Assembly: GCF_002786295.1 (NCBI RefSeq)
Contig: NZ_PGTC01000029.1
Location: 188,064-252,063 of the forward strand
Source of the DNA: Pseudooceanicola marinus
Lineage (GTDB): Bacteria; Pseudomonadota; Alphaproteobacteria; Rhodobacterales; Rhodobacteraceae
Length of the DNA: 64,000 bases
Direction: 5' to 3'
The position numbers and the translations under genes are program-made. The notes beneath the pieces are model-generated. The model ran no database searches. It had not been told where the DNA came from and saw nothing but the letters and a program-made list of their open reading frames with translations. This document shows positions 34,353 to 42,257 of the stretch, one piece after another; position 1 is the stretch's first letter; the number at the start of each line of letters is the position of its first letter.

Positions 34353-35416
34353 CAGCGGCTCCTCGGGTCGAGGACGCGGTAGAGCACGTCCGACACTTTG
34401 TTGATCAGGATGAAGACCGAGCCGATGACCAGCGTGGCCCCGAGCACGGCATTCATGTCGGCGTTCAGCAGGGCCACCGTCAGGTAGTTGCCGATGCCGG
34501 GCCAGCTGAAGACGGTCTCGATCATCACCGAACCTTCCAGCAGGGCCGCGTAGCTGAGGCCGATGACGGTGATCAGCGGCACGCGGATCGGCTTGAACCC
34601 ATGCGACCAGATCACCCGCCATTCCGGCACGCCCTTCACGCGGGCGGTGGTGATGAACTCCTGCCCCAGCTGGTCGAGCATGAAGCTCCGGGTCATCCGC
34701 GCGATGAAGGCGAGGGAGAAGAACCCGAGGATGGAGGCGGGCAGCAGCAGGTGCGACAGGGCGTTCCAGAAGACCGTCCAGTCACCCGCGATGGCCGCGT
34801 CGATCAGCATCACGTTGGTCACCGGCGGCACCAGCCCTTCGTAGAAGATGTCCAGACGCCCCGGCCCCGCGACCCAGCCCAGCCCGGCGTAGAAGACCGC
34901 CAGCCCGACGAGGCCCAGCCAGAAGGCCGGCACCGAATAGCCCAGCAGGGCGAAGACGCGCATCACCTGGTCGACCCATTCGCCGCGCCGCGTGGCGGCC
35001 CAGACGCCCGCGGGCACGCCCAGCACGACACCGATGATGATGCCCAGCGTCGCCATTTCCAGCGTCGCCGGGAAGACCCGCGCCAGGTCTTCGGCCACGG
35101 GCCGGTTGGTCGAGATGGAGCGTCCGAGGTCGCCCTGCGCCACCGACCAGACGTAATCGAGGAACTGCACGATCATTGGCCGGTCCAGCCCCATGGCGAT
35201 CCGCGCCGCGTCGTATTGCTCCTGCGTGGCGCGGTCGCCGACCACCGACAAGACGGGGTCGATGGGCACCACGCGCCCGATGAAGAAGGTGATCGCCAGC
35301 AGCCCGAGGAAGGTCAGCATGGTGACGACGACAAAGCCGCCAACCCCCCGCGCCCGCCGCCCGGCGCGCACCGCCAATGTTGTGTCTGTAGCCAAGGTCC
35401 GCGCCTCCTCCGGCAT
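34352..35416 (-). CDS. ABC transporter permease, DppB type (second system)
   Basis: A 354-residue permease, slightly longer than the usual 310-340 because of a basic, Ala/Arg-rich N-terminus (LAVRAGRRARGVGG). The EAA loop is SFMLDQLGQEFITTARVKGVPE and the C-terminal helix FILINKVSDVLYRVLDPR is typical. The start at 35416 (MPEEARTLAT) is the first plausible ATG, with only a weak ribosome-binding site. It is the first gene of the leftward operon and faces the XRE-cupin regulator across an A/T-rich operator-like region. Confidence 0.88.
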   Translation of the reverse strand: MPEEARTLATDTTLAVRAGRRARGVGGFVVVTMLTFLGLLAITFFIGRVVPIDPVLSVVGDRATQEQYDAARIAMGLDRPMIVQFLDYVWSVAQGDLGRSISTNRPVAEDLARVFPATLEMATLGIIIGVVLGVPAGVWAATRRGEWVDQVMRVFALLGYSVPAFWLGLVGLAVFYAGLGWVAGPGRLDIFYEGLVPPVTNVMLIDAAIAGDWTVFWNALSHLLLPASILGFFSLAFIARMTRSFMLDQLGQEFITTARVKGVPEWRVIWSHGFKPIRVPLITVIGLSYAALLEGSVMIETVFSWPGIGNYLTVALLNADMNAVLGATLVIGSVFILINKVSDVLYRVLDPRSR

Positions 35417-35445
35417 CGTCCAGGTGAAAAACTCTCCGCCCAGAT

Positions 35446-35481
35446 TACAAAATTTTTTGCTATAGTAAAAATTTTTTTGTA
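35446..35481. promoter_or_regulatory. A/T-rich inverted repeat in the divergent promoter region
   Basis: TACAAAA (35446-35452) and TTTTGTA (35475-35481) are perfect inverted arms around A/T runs with TATAG between them, in a region otherwise over 65% G+C by eye. It lies 32 bases before the XRE-cupin start and 30 before the permease start, so it can serve both promoters. Confidence 0.55.
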
Positions 35482-35512
35482 GCCTGTGGGAAACGACCCG
35501 GAGGAAACGCCC

Positions 35513-36124
35513 ATGGCGAGGGAGAAGCACAAGGCGGACCCGCAGATCGGCCCGCTGATCCGCAGACGGCGCAAGCAGCTTGGCCTGACGCTTCAGGCGC
35601 TGTGCGACCGCGCGGGGGTTTCCGTCGGCTACCTCAGCCAGGTGGAACGCGACAACGCCACGCCCTCGCTGGGCACCCTGGCGCAGATCGCCGACGGGCT
35701 GGAGGTCGGGCTGGAGTTCTTCATCGCCGCCCCCGGCCCCGGTGATTCCCTGACGCGCGCCGAAACCCGCCCCCAATTCTCGCTCAACGGGTCCTCGATC
35801 GGCTACGAAAATCTGGCCACCGACTTCCCCGGCGCCGAATTGTCCAGCTACATCCTGCACGTGCCGCCCGGCTATGCCTCCGAAGAGGTCAGCCATGAGG
35901 GCGAGGAGATCATCTATATCCTCGACGGCGAGATCACGCAGACGCTGGACGGCCAGGTGATCCGCATGACCGCCGGCGACAGCCTGCACTACAGTGGGTT
36001 GCGGCCACATTCCTGGACCAACCCCAGCGACCGCCCCGCCCGGCTGCTGTGGACCGGCACGCTGGCCGTGCTGAACCGCAAGGGCGCAATGAAATTGCCC
36101 GAGATGGCCCCGCTCGACGCCTGA
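35513..36124 (+). CDS. XRE-family regulator with cupin domain
   Basis: A 203-residue regulator. The XRE HTH covers about residues 14-68 (LGLTLQALCDRAGVSVGYLSQVERDNATPS) and a cupin_2 domain covers 105-175 (VSHEGEEIIYILDGEITQTLDG). The start follows GGAGGAAACGCCC, better than a GTG 27 bases upstream. It is followed 44 bases later by the binding-protein gene on the same strand and is divergent from the permease-ATPase operon. It therefore probably controls both halves of the transport system. Confidence 0.9.
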   Translation: MAREKHKADPQIGPLIRRRRKQLGLTLQALCDRAGVSVGYLSQVERDNATPSLGTLAQIADGLEVGLEFFIAAPGPGDSLTRAETRPQFSLNGSSIGYENLATDFPGAELSSYILHVPPGYASEEVSHEGEEIIYILDGEITQTLDGQVIRMTAGDSLHYSGLRPHSWTNPSDRPARLLWTGTLAVLNRKGAMKLPEMAPLDA

Positions 36125-36168
36125 GCGACCATCCCGGATCAACAAGAAGACCCAACAAGGAGAGAGTG

Positions 36169-37755
36169 ATGAAACTGCTGAAACCCGCGCTTCTGGCCTC
36201 GGCCATGGCGCTTCCGCTGACGGGCGTCGCCCTGGCGGAGACCCCCGATTCCATGCTGGTCGTGGCCCAGAACATCGACGACATCGTCGCCATCGACCCC
36301 GCCCAGGCCTATGAATTCACCTCCGGCGAACTGGTCACCAACCTCTACGACCGGCTGGTGCAATACGACGCCGAGGATACCACCGTGCTGGCCCCGGGCC
36401 TGGCGTCGGAATGGACCGCGGATGCGGAGGCCAAGACCATCACCTTCACCCTGCGGGACGGTGCCACCTTTGCCTCCGGCAACCCGGTGACGGCCGAGGA
36501 CGTGACCTATTCGCTGGGCCGCGTGATCAAGCTGAACCTGACGCCGGCCTTCATCCTGGCGCAACTGGGCTGGACCGCCGAGAACGTCGACGACATGGTC
36601 ACCGCCGACGGCGACACCGTGACCGTGCGTTACGAGGGCGACTTCTCCCCCGCCTTCGTGCTGAACGTCCTGGCCTCGCGCCCCGCGTCGATCGTCGACA
36701 GCGTGCTGGTGATGGAGCACGAAGAAGACGGCGACATGGGCAACGCCTGGCTGAACGCCAATTCCGCCGGCTCCGGTCCCTTCTCGCTGGACAGCTACAC
36801 GCCCGGCCAGATGGTCCGCCTGGCCGCCAACGAAGACTACTTCAATGGCGCCCCGGAGATGCAGCAGGTCATCATCCGCCACGTGGCAGAGGCCGCGACC
36901 CAGCAGTTGCTGCTGGAACAGGGCGACATCGACATGGCGCGCAATCTGACGCCGGACCAGATCGCCTCGCTGTCCTCAGACGAGATCAAAGTGGAGACCT
37001 TCCCCCAGGCCGCCGTCCACTTCCTGTCGTTCAACCAGAAGACCGAGAGCCTGACCGATCCCGCCGTCTGGGAGGCCGCGCGCTACCTGGTCGACTACAC
37101 CGGCATGACCGACACGATCATCAACGGCCAGATGGAGGTCCATCAGGCCTTCTGGCCGAAGGGTTTCCCCGGCTCCTACGACGAGACGCCTTTCACCTAT
37201 GATCCCGAGAAGGCCAAGCAGATCCTGGAAGACGCGGGCATCGAGACCCCGATCCAGGTCACCCTGGACGTGATCAACGCCGCCCCCTTCACCGACATGG
37301 CGCAATCGCTGCAGGCCAGCTTTGCCGATGCGGGCATCGATTTCGAGATCCTGCCCGGCACCGGCGCCCAGGTGATCACCAAGTACCGCGAGCGGACCCA
37401 CCAGGCGATGCTGCTGTACTGGGGCCCCGACTTCATGGACCCGCATTCCAACGCCAAGGCCTTCGCCTACAACTCCGACAACTCGGACGAGAACTACCAG
37501 GCGACCACCACCTGGCGGAATGCCTGGGCCGTGCCGGACGAGATCAACGAAGAGACCATGGCCGCCCTGTCGGAATCCGACCCGGAGACCCGACTGGAGA
37601 TGTACCGCGACCTGCAGCAGAAGGTGCAGGAAAACTCGCCCATCGTCATCATGTTCCAGGCCTCCTACCAGGTCGCCATGGACGCGGACGTGACGGGCTA
37701 CGTCAACGGTGCCACCTCGGACTTCGTCTACTACCGGCTGGTCGACAAGGAGTGA
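36169..37755 (+). CDS. Extracellular solute-binding protein, family 5 (second system)
   Basis: A 528-residue exported binding protein with signal peptide MKLLKPALLASAMALPLTGV and cleavage near ALA-ET. The mature start ETPDSMLVVAQNIDDIVAIDPAQ, the AEDVTYSLGRVI segment and GSGPFSLDSYTPGQMVRL match family 5. It is separated from its permeases by the regulator, on the opposite strand, but together they form one complete Dpp/Opp-type importer. An M24 peptidase follows 71 bases downstream, so proline-containing dipeptides or related N-substituted amino acids are candidate ligands. Confidence 0.9.
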   Translation: MKLLKPALLASAMALPLTGVALAETPDSMLVVAQNIDDIVAIDPAQAYEFTSGELVTNLYDRLVQYDAEDTTVLAPGLASEWTADAEAKTITFTLRDGATFASGNPVTAEDVTYSLGRVIKLNLTPAFILAQLGWTAENVDDMVTADGDTVTVRYEGDFSPAFVLNVLASRPASIVDSVLVMEHEEDGDMGNAWLNANSAGSGPFSLDSYTPGQMVRLAANEDYFNGAPEMQQVIIRHVAEAATQQLLLEQGDIDMARNLTPDQIASLSSDEIKVETFPQAAVHFLSFNQKTESLTDPAVWEAARYLVDYTGMTDTIINGQMEVHQAFWPKGFPGSYDETPFTYDPEKAKQILEDAGIETPIQVTLDVINAAPFTDMAQSLQASFADAGIDFEILPGTGAQVITKYRERTHQAMLLYWGPDFMDPHSNAKAFAYNSDNSDENYQATTTWRNAWAVPDEINEETMAALSESDPETRLEMYRDLQQKVQENSPIVIMFQASYQVAMDADVTGYVNGATSDFVYYRLVDKE

Positions 37756-37785
37756 TCCGCGACCACGCCTAACCACCCCCAGGGT

Positions 37786-37801
37786 CGCCGGACATCCGGC
37801 G
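37786..37801 (+). promoter_or_regulatory. Small hairpin between the binding protein and M24 peptidase genes
   Basis: CGCCGG-ACAT-CCGGCG forms a 6-bp stem, followed by the T-richer GCCCGTTTCGTTT. It lies 25 bases before the M24 start and may be a partial terminator that lowers peptidase expression relative to the binding protein. Confidence 0.4.
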
Positions 37802-37826
37802 GCCCGTTTCGTTTCAGGAGTTTTCC

Positions 37827-38921
37827 ATGTCCTACATGAAGCAGGCCGACGCGCGCCTGGCCCGCCTGCGCGCCCGCATGGCCGAAACCGGCACCGACCT
37901 GGTGGTGCTGGGCCCGTCCAGCCACATGATTTGGCTGACCGGCGTCAGCCCGCATGGCGACGAGCGGCCGGTGATGCTGCTGGTCACCGCCAGCTTCGCG
38001 GGCTTCCTCATGCCGCTGCTGAACGCCGACGCCGCACGCAAGGACACCCCGCTGCCCCTTTACACATGGGCCGACGACGATGGCCCCGAGGCAGCGCTGG
38101 ACCGGCTGCTGACCGACTGCGACGCCAAGCGGCCCGAGCTGTCGGTGGTGCTGGACGAGACCATGCGCGCCGACTTCGCCCTGCGCCTGCTGGACGCGCT
38201 GGACAGCCCCCGCCGCCGCTTCACCACCGACACGGTGGGCCTTCTGCGCACCCACAAGGATGCCGAGGAAGACGCCCGCATCAAGGCCGCGCACCTGCTG
38301 AACGACCAGGCGGTCGAGGCGACCTTTGCCGCGCTCAAGCCCGGCATGACCGAGGCGCAGGTGGTCGACATGCTGGCCGATTACTACAAGGACCACGGCG
38401 CGAAGATGGCGTTCTCGCTGATCTGCTTCGGCGAAAACGGCGCCTATCCGCACCACCATTCCGGCGACACCCAGCTGAAGGACGGCATGGCGGTGATGTT
38501 CGACACCGGCTGCTACCTTGATGGCTACCCCTCCGACATGACCCGCTGCCGCTGGTTCGGCGCGACGCCCGATCCGGAGTACCTGAAGGTCCGTGACATC
38601 GTGGAAGAGGCCGTGCAGGCCGCCGTCGCCGCCGCCAAGCCCGGCGCGCGCGCCTGCGACGTGGACGCCGCCGCCCGCAACGTCATCACCGAGGCGGGCT
38701 ATGGCCCCTACTTTCTGCACCGCACCGGCCACGGCCTGGGCATCGACGTGCACGAGGAACCCTATATCACCGGCACCTCCGAACGGGTGCTGGAAGTGGG
38801 CAACGTCTTCTCGATCGAGCCGGGCATCTACCTGGAAGGCAAGTTCGGCGTCCGCCTGGAAGAGATCGTGATCCTGCGCGAGGATGGCGCCGAGATCTTC
38901 TCGGAGATGCCCCGCGTCTGA
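37827..38921 (+). CDS. M24-family Xaa-Pro-type metallopeptidase
   Basis: A 364-residue pita-bread-fold enzyme. An N-terminal creatinase-like domain covers about residues 1-130, followed by the catalytic M24 domain. Metal ligands are visible as D in MFDTGCY, D in GYPSDMTR, H in HRTGHGLG, E in SIEPGIY and E in GVRLEEIV. Substrates in the family include Xaa-Pro dipeptides and, in some members, creatine or related compounds. The operon context with a peptide-type importer supports cleavage of an imported dipeptide in the cytoplasm. A 13-bp terminator stem follows. Confidence 0.9.
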   Translation: MSYMKQADARLARLRARMAETGTDLVVLGPSSHMIWLTGVSPHGDERPVMLLVTASFAGFLMPLLNADAARKDTPLPLYTWADDDGPEAALDRLLTDCDAKRPELSVVLDETMRADFALRLLDALDSPRRRFTTDTVGLLRTHKDAEEDARIKAAHLLNDQAVEATFAALKPGMTEAQVVDMLADYYKDHGAKMAFSLICFGENGAYPHHHSGDTQLKDGMAVMFDTGCYLDGYPSDMTRCRWFGATPDPEYLKVRDIVEEAVQAAVAAAKPGARACDVDAAARNVITEAGYGPYFLHRTGHGLGIDVHEEPYITGTSERVLEVGNVFSIEPGIYLEGKFGVRLEEIVILREDGAEIFSEMPRV

Positions 38922-38950
38922 GGCCCCGCCTGAGACGACACGCCCGAGAC

Positions 38951-38983
38951 GACCCGCGCGCCGCTCTGGCCGGCGCGCGGGTC
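38951..38983 (+). terminator. Strong hairpin after the M24 peptidase
   Basis: GACCCGCGCGCCG (38951-38963) and CGGCGCGCGGGTC (38971-38983) form a perfect 13-bp stem with a 7-base loop. A TTTTT run follows about 14 bases later rather than immediately. Confidence 0.65.
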
Positions 38984-39096
38984 CCCCCGGCTCCCGTTTT
39001 TCGCAACAATCTTGATCTTGGCATGCATATTTGGAACGATGGCGCTCCGGGGCGCGGTCGAACCGCGCCATCGACGCACCTTTGGGAGGAGGGGCC

Positions 39097-40035
39097 GTGA
39101 TCGAGAAATTCACCTCGTCGTCCATACCGACGGGCCGCAGGCTCGATTTCTGGAACGAGCTTTGCGAACAGAGCCTGCGAGGCACCACCGTCGACAGTGA
39201 AAGCCGCGCGTTCCGGGCCGAGATGTGGCGGCTGTCTCTTGGGGACACCACGCTGCTGCGACCGCGGTCCGATGCCTCGACCGTGCGCCGTCCGGCGGAT
39301 CCGTCCGGCTGCGAGGGGCGATCCGTGGTGTTGCACATGCAGGTCGGGGGCCGCTCTCGGATGCAGCTGCGCGACCGCACCATCGAGCTGGCGCCCGGGG
39401 ATTTCGTCCTGACCGATGCGGGCCACGGCTATGTGTTCGACTTGTCGCAGGGCCATGACCTGATCGTCGTCGAAATGCCGATGGAGGTCCTGCAAAGCCG
39501 CATCGACGGGCTGGCCGGCCACCTCGACCGGGCGCAGACCATCTTCACCCCCGGCGGGCGACTCTTTCGTGAATTCCTCTTCTCGCTCTGGCGGCAGGAT
39601 TACATCGGCGCAGGCGATCCGGTCTTCGGACAGGGCGCCTCGCAGGTGCTGGCCGATCTCTGGGTCATGGCCCTGCGCCAGGGGCAGGAGGAACCCCAGG
39701 CGCTGAAGGGACGCAAGGAGGCGCTGCGCCAGCGCATCCTGGCCTTCATGGATGCGGAACTCTTCGACCCGGAGTTGACCATCGCCCAGATCGCCAGCGA
39801 GTTCGGCCTGTCACCGCGCAGCCTGCAGGCGCTGTTTTCCGAGATGGGCACGACGCCCACCCGCTACATCCTGTCAAAACGCCTGGACCGCGCCGCCGAT
39901 TGCCTGCTGGCCGAACCCGGGCGCTCGGTGACCGAGATCGCCTTCGAACAGGGCTTCAACGACAGCGCCTATTTCGCCCGCCGCTTCCGCGCCAAGTTCG
40001 GCGTGACCCCGACCCAATGGCGCCAGCGCACCTGA
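39097..40035 (+). CDS. AraC-family transcriptional regulator
   Basis: A 312-residue regulator. The N-terminal half is the AraC_binding_2-type ligand domain (SSIPTGRRLDFWNELCEQ, LAPGDFVLTDAGHGYVF). The C-terminal 100 residues are the double HTH (IAQIASEFGLSPRSLQALFSEMG and VTEIAFEQGFNDSAYFARRFRAKFG). The start is GTG at 39097 with GGGAGGAGGGG immediately upstream; an ATG 66 bases earlier has none. It precedes the cupin-MFS-SDR-ADH genes on the same strand and is their likely activator. The direct repeat GTCCCGTCT at 40051 and 40089 is a candidate binding site. Confidence 0.9.
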   Translation: MIEKFTSSSIPTGRRLDFWNELCEQSLRGTTVDSESRAFRAEMWRLSLGDTTLLRPRSDASTVRRPADPSGCEGRSVVLHMQVGGRSRMQLRDRTIELAPGDFVLTDAGHGYVFDLSQGHDLIVVEMPMEVLQSRIDGLAGHLDRAQTIFTPGGRLFREFLFSLWRQDYIGAGDPVFGQGASQVLADLWVMALRQGQEEPQALKGRKEALRQRILAFMDAELFDPELTIAQIASEFGLSPRSLQALFSEMGTTPTRYILSKRLDRAADCLLAEPGRSVTEIAFEQGFNDSAYFARRFRAKFGVTPTQWRQRT

Positions 40036-40050
40036 ACCGCTCGCGCATTT

Positions 40051-40097
40051 GTCCCGTCTTACCTGCGTCTAAATCCAAGTCGCCTCCCGTCCCGTCT
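40051..40097. promoter_or_regulatory. Direct repeat upstream of the cupin operon
   Basis: GTCCCGTCT occurs at 40051-40059 and 40089-40097, 38 bp apart, between the AraC gene and the structured leader. Direct repeats are the usual AraC-family site layout, although spacing near 21 bp is more common. Confidence 0.35.
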
Positions 40098-40116
40098 GCC
40101 ACTCTCATCGGACCAA

Positions 40117-40271
40117 CGCGCGAACGGGAGGAGGCCGCGGAGGGTGGGCAGCGATGCCCCCGCCACGGTTGCGCCAAGGAGGAGGTATCTCGACGCCGGG
40201 CCCCTGCCCGGTTCAGGTCGGGCGCTGCCTTGCGCTCTCCCGTTCCGCAGGAACGGCAAAGGAGAGCCAGC
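40117..40271 (+). promoter_or_regulatory. Structured leader with mutually exclusive helices, riboswitch-like
   Basis: A 9-bp helix joins GAACGGGAG (40122-40130) to CTCCCGTTC (40237-40245) and encloses at least two hairpins, GGGC-AGCGAT-GCCC (40146-40159) and CCGGGC-CCCT-GCCCGG (40196-40211). The 3' strand of that helix can instead form a second structure: GCTCTCC (40234-40240) with GGAGAGC (40261-40267), plus CGTTCC (40241-40246) with GGAACG (40250-40255). This second fold buries the Shine-Dalgarno sequence GGAGAG just before the ATG at 40272. The two folds exclude each other, the layout of a translational riboswitch. I could not match it to a known class by eye. Confidence 0.55.
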
Positions 40272-40820
40272 ATGAAAGACGACGCAAGCGCAGTGATGAC
40301 CACCCCGCCCTCGGACGCCTTCCGCATCGTGGATGTCCCCGACCCCTTCAAGGAGCTTGCAGCGCGCCGGGGCGCGGAAGGAACTTTCGTCGGGACGGAC
40401 GAAGCCGAAAGTCCCTGGATTCCCTTCGGCGACAACGCCGCGATCCGCCACCTGGCCTTCGATGTGCGCAACAACATCTTTTCCAACGTTCTCTGGATCA
40501 AGAAGCCAGGCGTCATCGGCACCCATTATCATCGCGGCCAGATCGTGATGATCTGCCTCGAAGGCAGCGCCCGCTACCTGGAATACGACTGGGTCGCCAC
40601 TCCCGGGGCGTTCATCCAGGAAGCGCCGGGCGAGGCGCACACCCTGGTCACCGATCATCCCCAGGGCACCAAGCTCTTCGGCTGGATGCAGGGCGCGATC
40701 GACTTCTACGATGAAGACGCAAACTTCTCGTTCACCGCGGATGTCTGGTGGTTCATGAACCACTACGAGACCTACTGCAAAGAGAACGGTCTGGAGATCA
40801 ACGAGCAGCTCTACATCTAA
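40272..40820 (+). CDS. Cupin protein of the 2,4'-dihydroxyacetophenone dioxygenase family
   Basis: A 182-residue single-cupin protein. Metal ligands are expected from GTHYHRGQ (H-x-H, with glutamine in the usual glutamate position) and from APGEAHTLV. WIPFGDNAAIRHLAFDVRNN and the C-terminal FSFTADVWWFMNHYE are characteristic of this family, whose founder cleaves a C-C bond of a hydroxyaryl ketone with one iron. The start follows GGAGAGCCAGC, the site that the leader can occlude. It opens an operon with an MFS transporter, SDR and zinc alcohol dehydrogenase, so oxidation of an alcohol or ketone substrate is plausible. Confidence 0.85.
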   Translation: MKDDASAVMTTPPSDAFRIVDVPDPFKELAARRGAEGTFVGTDEAESPWIPFGDNAAIRHLAFDVRNNIFSNVLWIKKPGVIGTHYHRGQIVMICLEGSARYLEYDWVATPGAFIQEAPGEAHTLVTDHPQGTKLFGWMQGAIDFYDEDANFSFTADVWWFMNHYETYCKENGLEINEQLYI

Positions 40821-40916
40821 GGGCGCCATCCACCAGGAGACAGCGCCGGGCGGGGAGGAGACCGCGCCCGGTGCAGCCATCCAGGCTTCGGCCACAGTAC
40901 ATTCAGGGAGGACGAC

Positions 40917-42170
40917 ATGGCCACCATGTCACAGGCGGGCGCAGGCAAGCAGCGGTCCGCACGGTATCAGTTCATCATGGTCGCGCTTCTCAGCCTGACC
41001 TTCGGCGTGGTCTTCTTCGACCGCAACGCCCTGGGCTTTCTCATGCCCTTCATCAAGCCCGAACTGGGGCTGAACAATTCGCAGATCGGCATGCTGGCCT
41101 CTGCCCTGTCGCTGACTTGGGCCGTGTCGGCCTTCCTCATCGGGCGGTTGTCCGACAGCCTGGGCAAGCGCAAGACGCTGCTGATCGCCTCGACCGTGGC
41201 ATTCTCGCTCTGCTCGGTGCTCTCGGGCCTTGCGGGCAGCTTTGCCCTCCTGCTGGGCGCGCGCCTCCTGATGGGCGCCGCCGAGGGTGGCTTCATGCCC
41301 ATCGCCCACACCATGGTCGCCGCCGAGGTCTCGCCCAAGCGGCGCGGGCTGGCGCAGGGGATCACCCAGAACTTCGGCTCGAACCTGCTGGGCTCCTTCG
41401 TGGCGCCCGTCCTGCTGGTCGGTTTCGCCACCATGTTCGGCTGGCGCGAGGCCTTCTACCTGGCCGGTGTGCCCGGGCTGCTGTGCGCCCTGATGATGTG
41501 GTTCTACCTGGATGAGCCCGCCGCGCCGCCCAAACACGACGGCCCCAAGGCCTCGGCAATGGAAGTGCTGCGGAACCGCAATGTGCTGATCTGCGTCTTG
41601 CTGTCGATCCTGCTGGTGTCCTACCTGGTGATCTGCTGGGCCTTCATGCCCCTGTTCCTGACACAGCAACGGGGCATCGCGCCGGAAAGCATGGGCTGGC
41701 TGATGGGCTCGCTTGGCATCTCCGCCACCATCGGCAGCTTCCTGGTTGCTGGCCTGTCGGACAAGTACGGGCGCAAGCCGGTCATGACGCTGATGCCCCT
41801 GCTCGGCCTCCTGTTGCCCTTCGGCGCGCTCTACTTCGACGGGTCGCTCTGGGTGCTGGCGATCTTCTTCTTCATCGGCTGGGGCGTAAACGGGATCTTC
41901 CCGCTGTTCATGGCCACCGTGCCCTCAGAAAGCGTCGATCCGCGGTACGTGGCCACCGCGCTTGGCCTGTCGATGGGCCTGGGCGAGGCGCTTGGCGGGG
42001 TTCTTGCGCCCTCGCTGGCCGGGGTCGCCGCCGATGCAGTGGGCCTGCAGGCGCCGATCTGGATCATGGCGGGGCTGTCGCTGGCCTCCTTCGTGATCGC
42101 GATGTTCCTGAAGGAAACCGCGCCCAGCCAGATCGGCAAGGCCGCGCCGGTCGCCACCGCCGCCGAATAA
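40917..42170 (+). CDS. MFS transporter, anion:cation symporter-like
   Basis: A 417-residue, 12-helix major facilitator. Motif A is GRLSDSLGKRKTLL between helices 2 and 3, repeated as GLSDKYGRKPVMTL in the second half. VVFFDRNALGFLMPFIKPELGL is the typical N-terminal helix of the organic-acid (ACS) branch. The start follows GGGAGGACGAC. It lies between the cupin and SDR genes and probably imports the substrate of that pathway. An 11-bp hairpin follows its stop. Confidence 0.88.
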   Translation: MATMSQAGAGKQRSARYQFIMVALLSLTFGVVFFDRNALGFLMPFIKPELGLNNSQIGMLASALSLTWAVSAFLIGRLSDSLGKRKTLLIASTVAFSLCSVLSGLAGSFALLLGARLLMGAAEGGFMPIAHTMVAAEVSPKRRGLAQGITQNFGSNLLGSFVAPVLLVGFATMFGWREAFYLAGVPGLLCALMMWFYLDEPAAPPKHDGPKASAMEVLRNRNVLICVLLSILLVSYLVICWAFMPLFLTQQRGIAPESMGWLMGSLGISATIGSFLVAGLSDKYGRKPVMTLMPLLGLLLPFGALYFDGSLWVLAIFFFIGWGVNGIFPLFMATVPSESVDPRYVATALGLSMGLGEALGGVLAPSLAGVAADAVGLQAPIWIMAGLSLASFVIAMFLKETAPSQIGKAAPVATAAE

Positions 42171-42190
42171 GACGTCACCTGACGATCCTG

Positions 42191-42223
42191 GGGACCCGCC
42201 GCGCCATGCGCCCGGCGGGTCCC
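42191..42223 (+). terminator. Hairpin between the MFS and SDR genes
   Basis: GGGACCCGCCG (42191-42201) pairs with CGGCGGGTCCC (42213-42223), an 11-bp perfect stem. No U run follows, so partial termination or message protection within the operon is more likely than full termination. Confidence 0.5.
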
Positions 42224-42257
42224 GCCCTTCCAGAAAGATCCCCGAGGAAAGCTCCCC

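Noticed and set aside
40117-40271. Glycine riboswitch
   Set aside because: The closing GGGAG/CTCCC ends and a CGCCAAGGAGG stretch are suggestive, but the conserved core nucleotides and the order of hairpins do not fit by eye.
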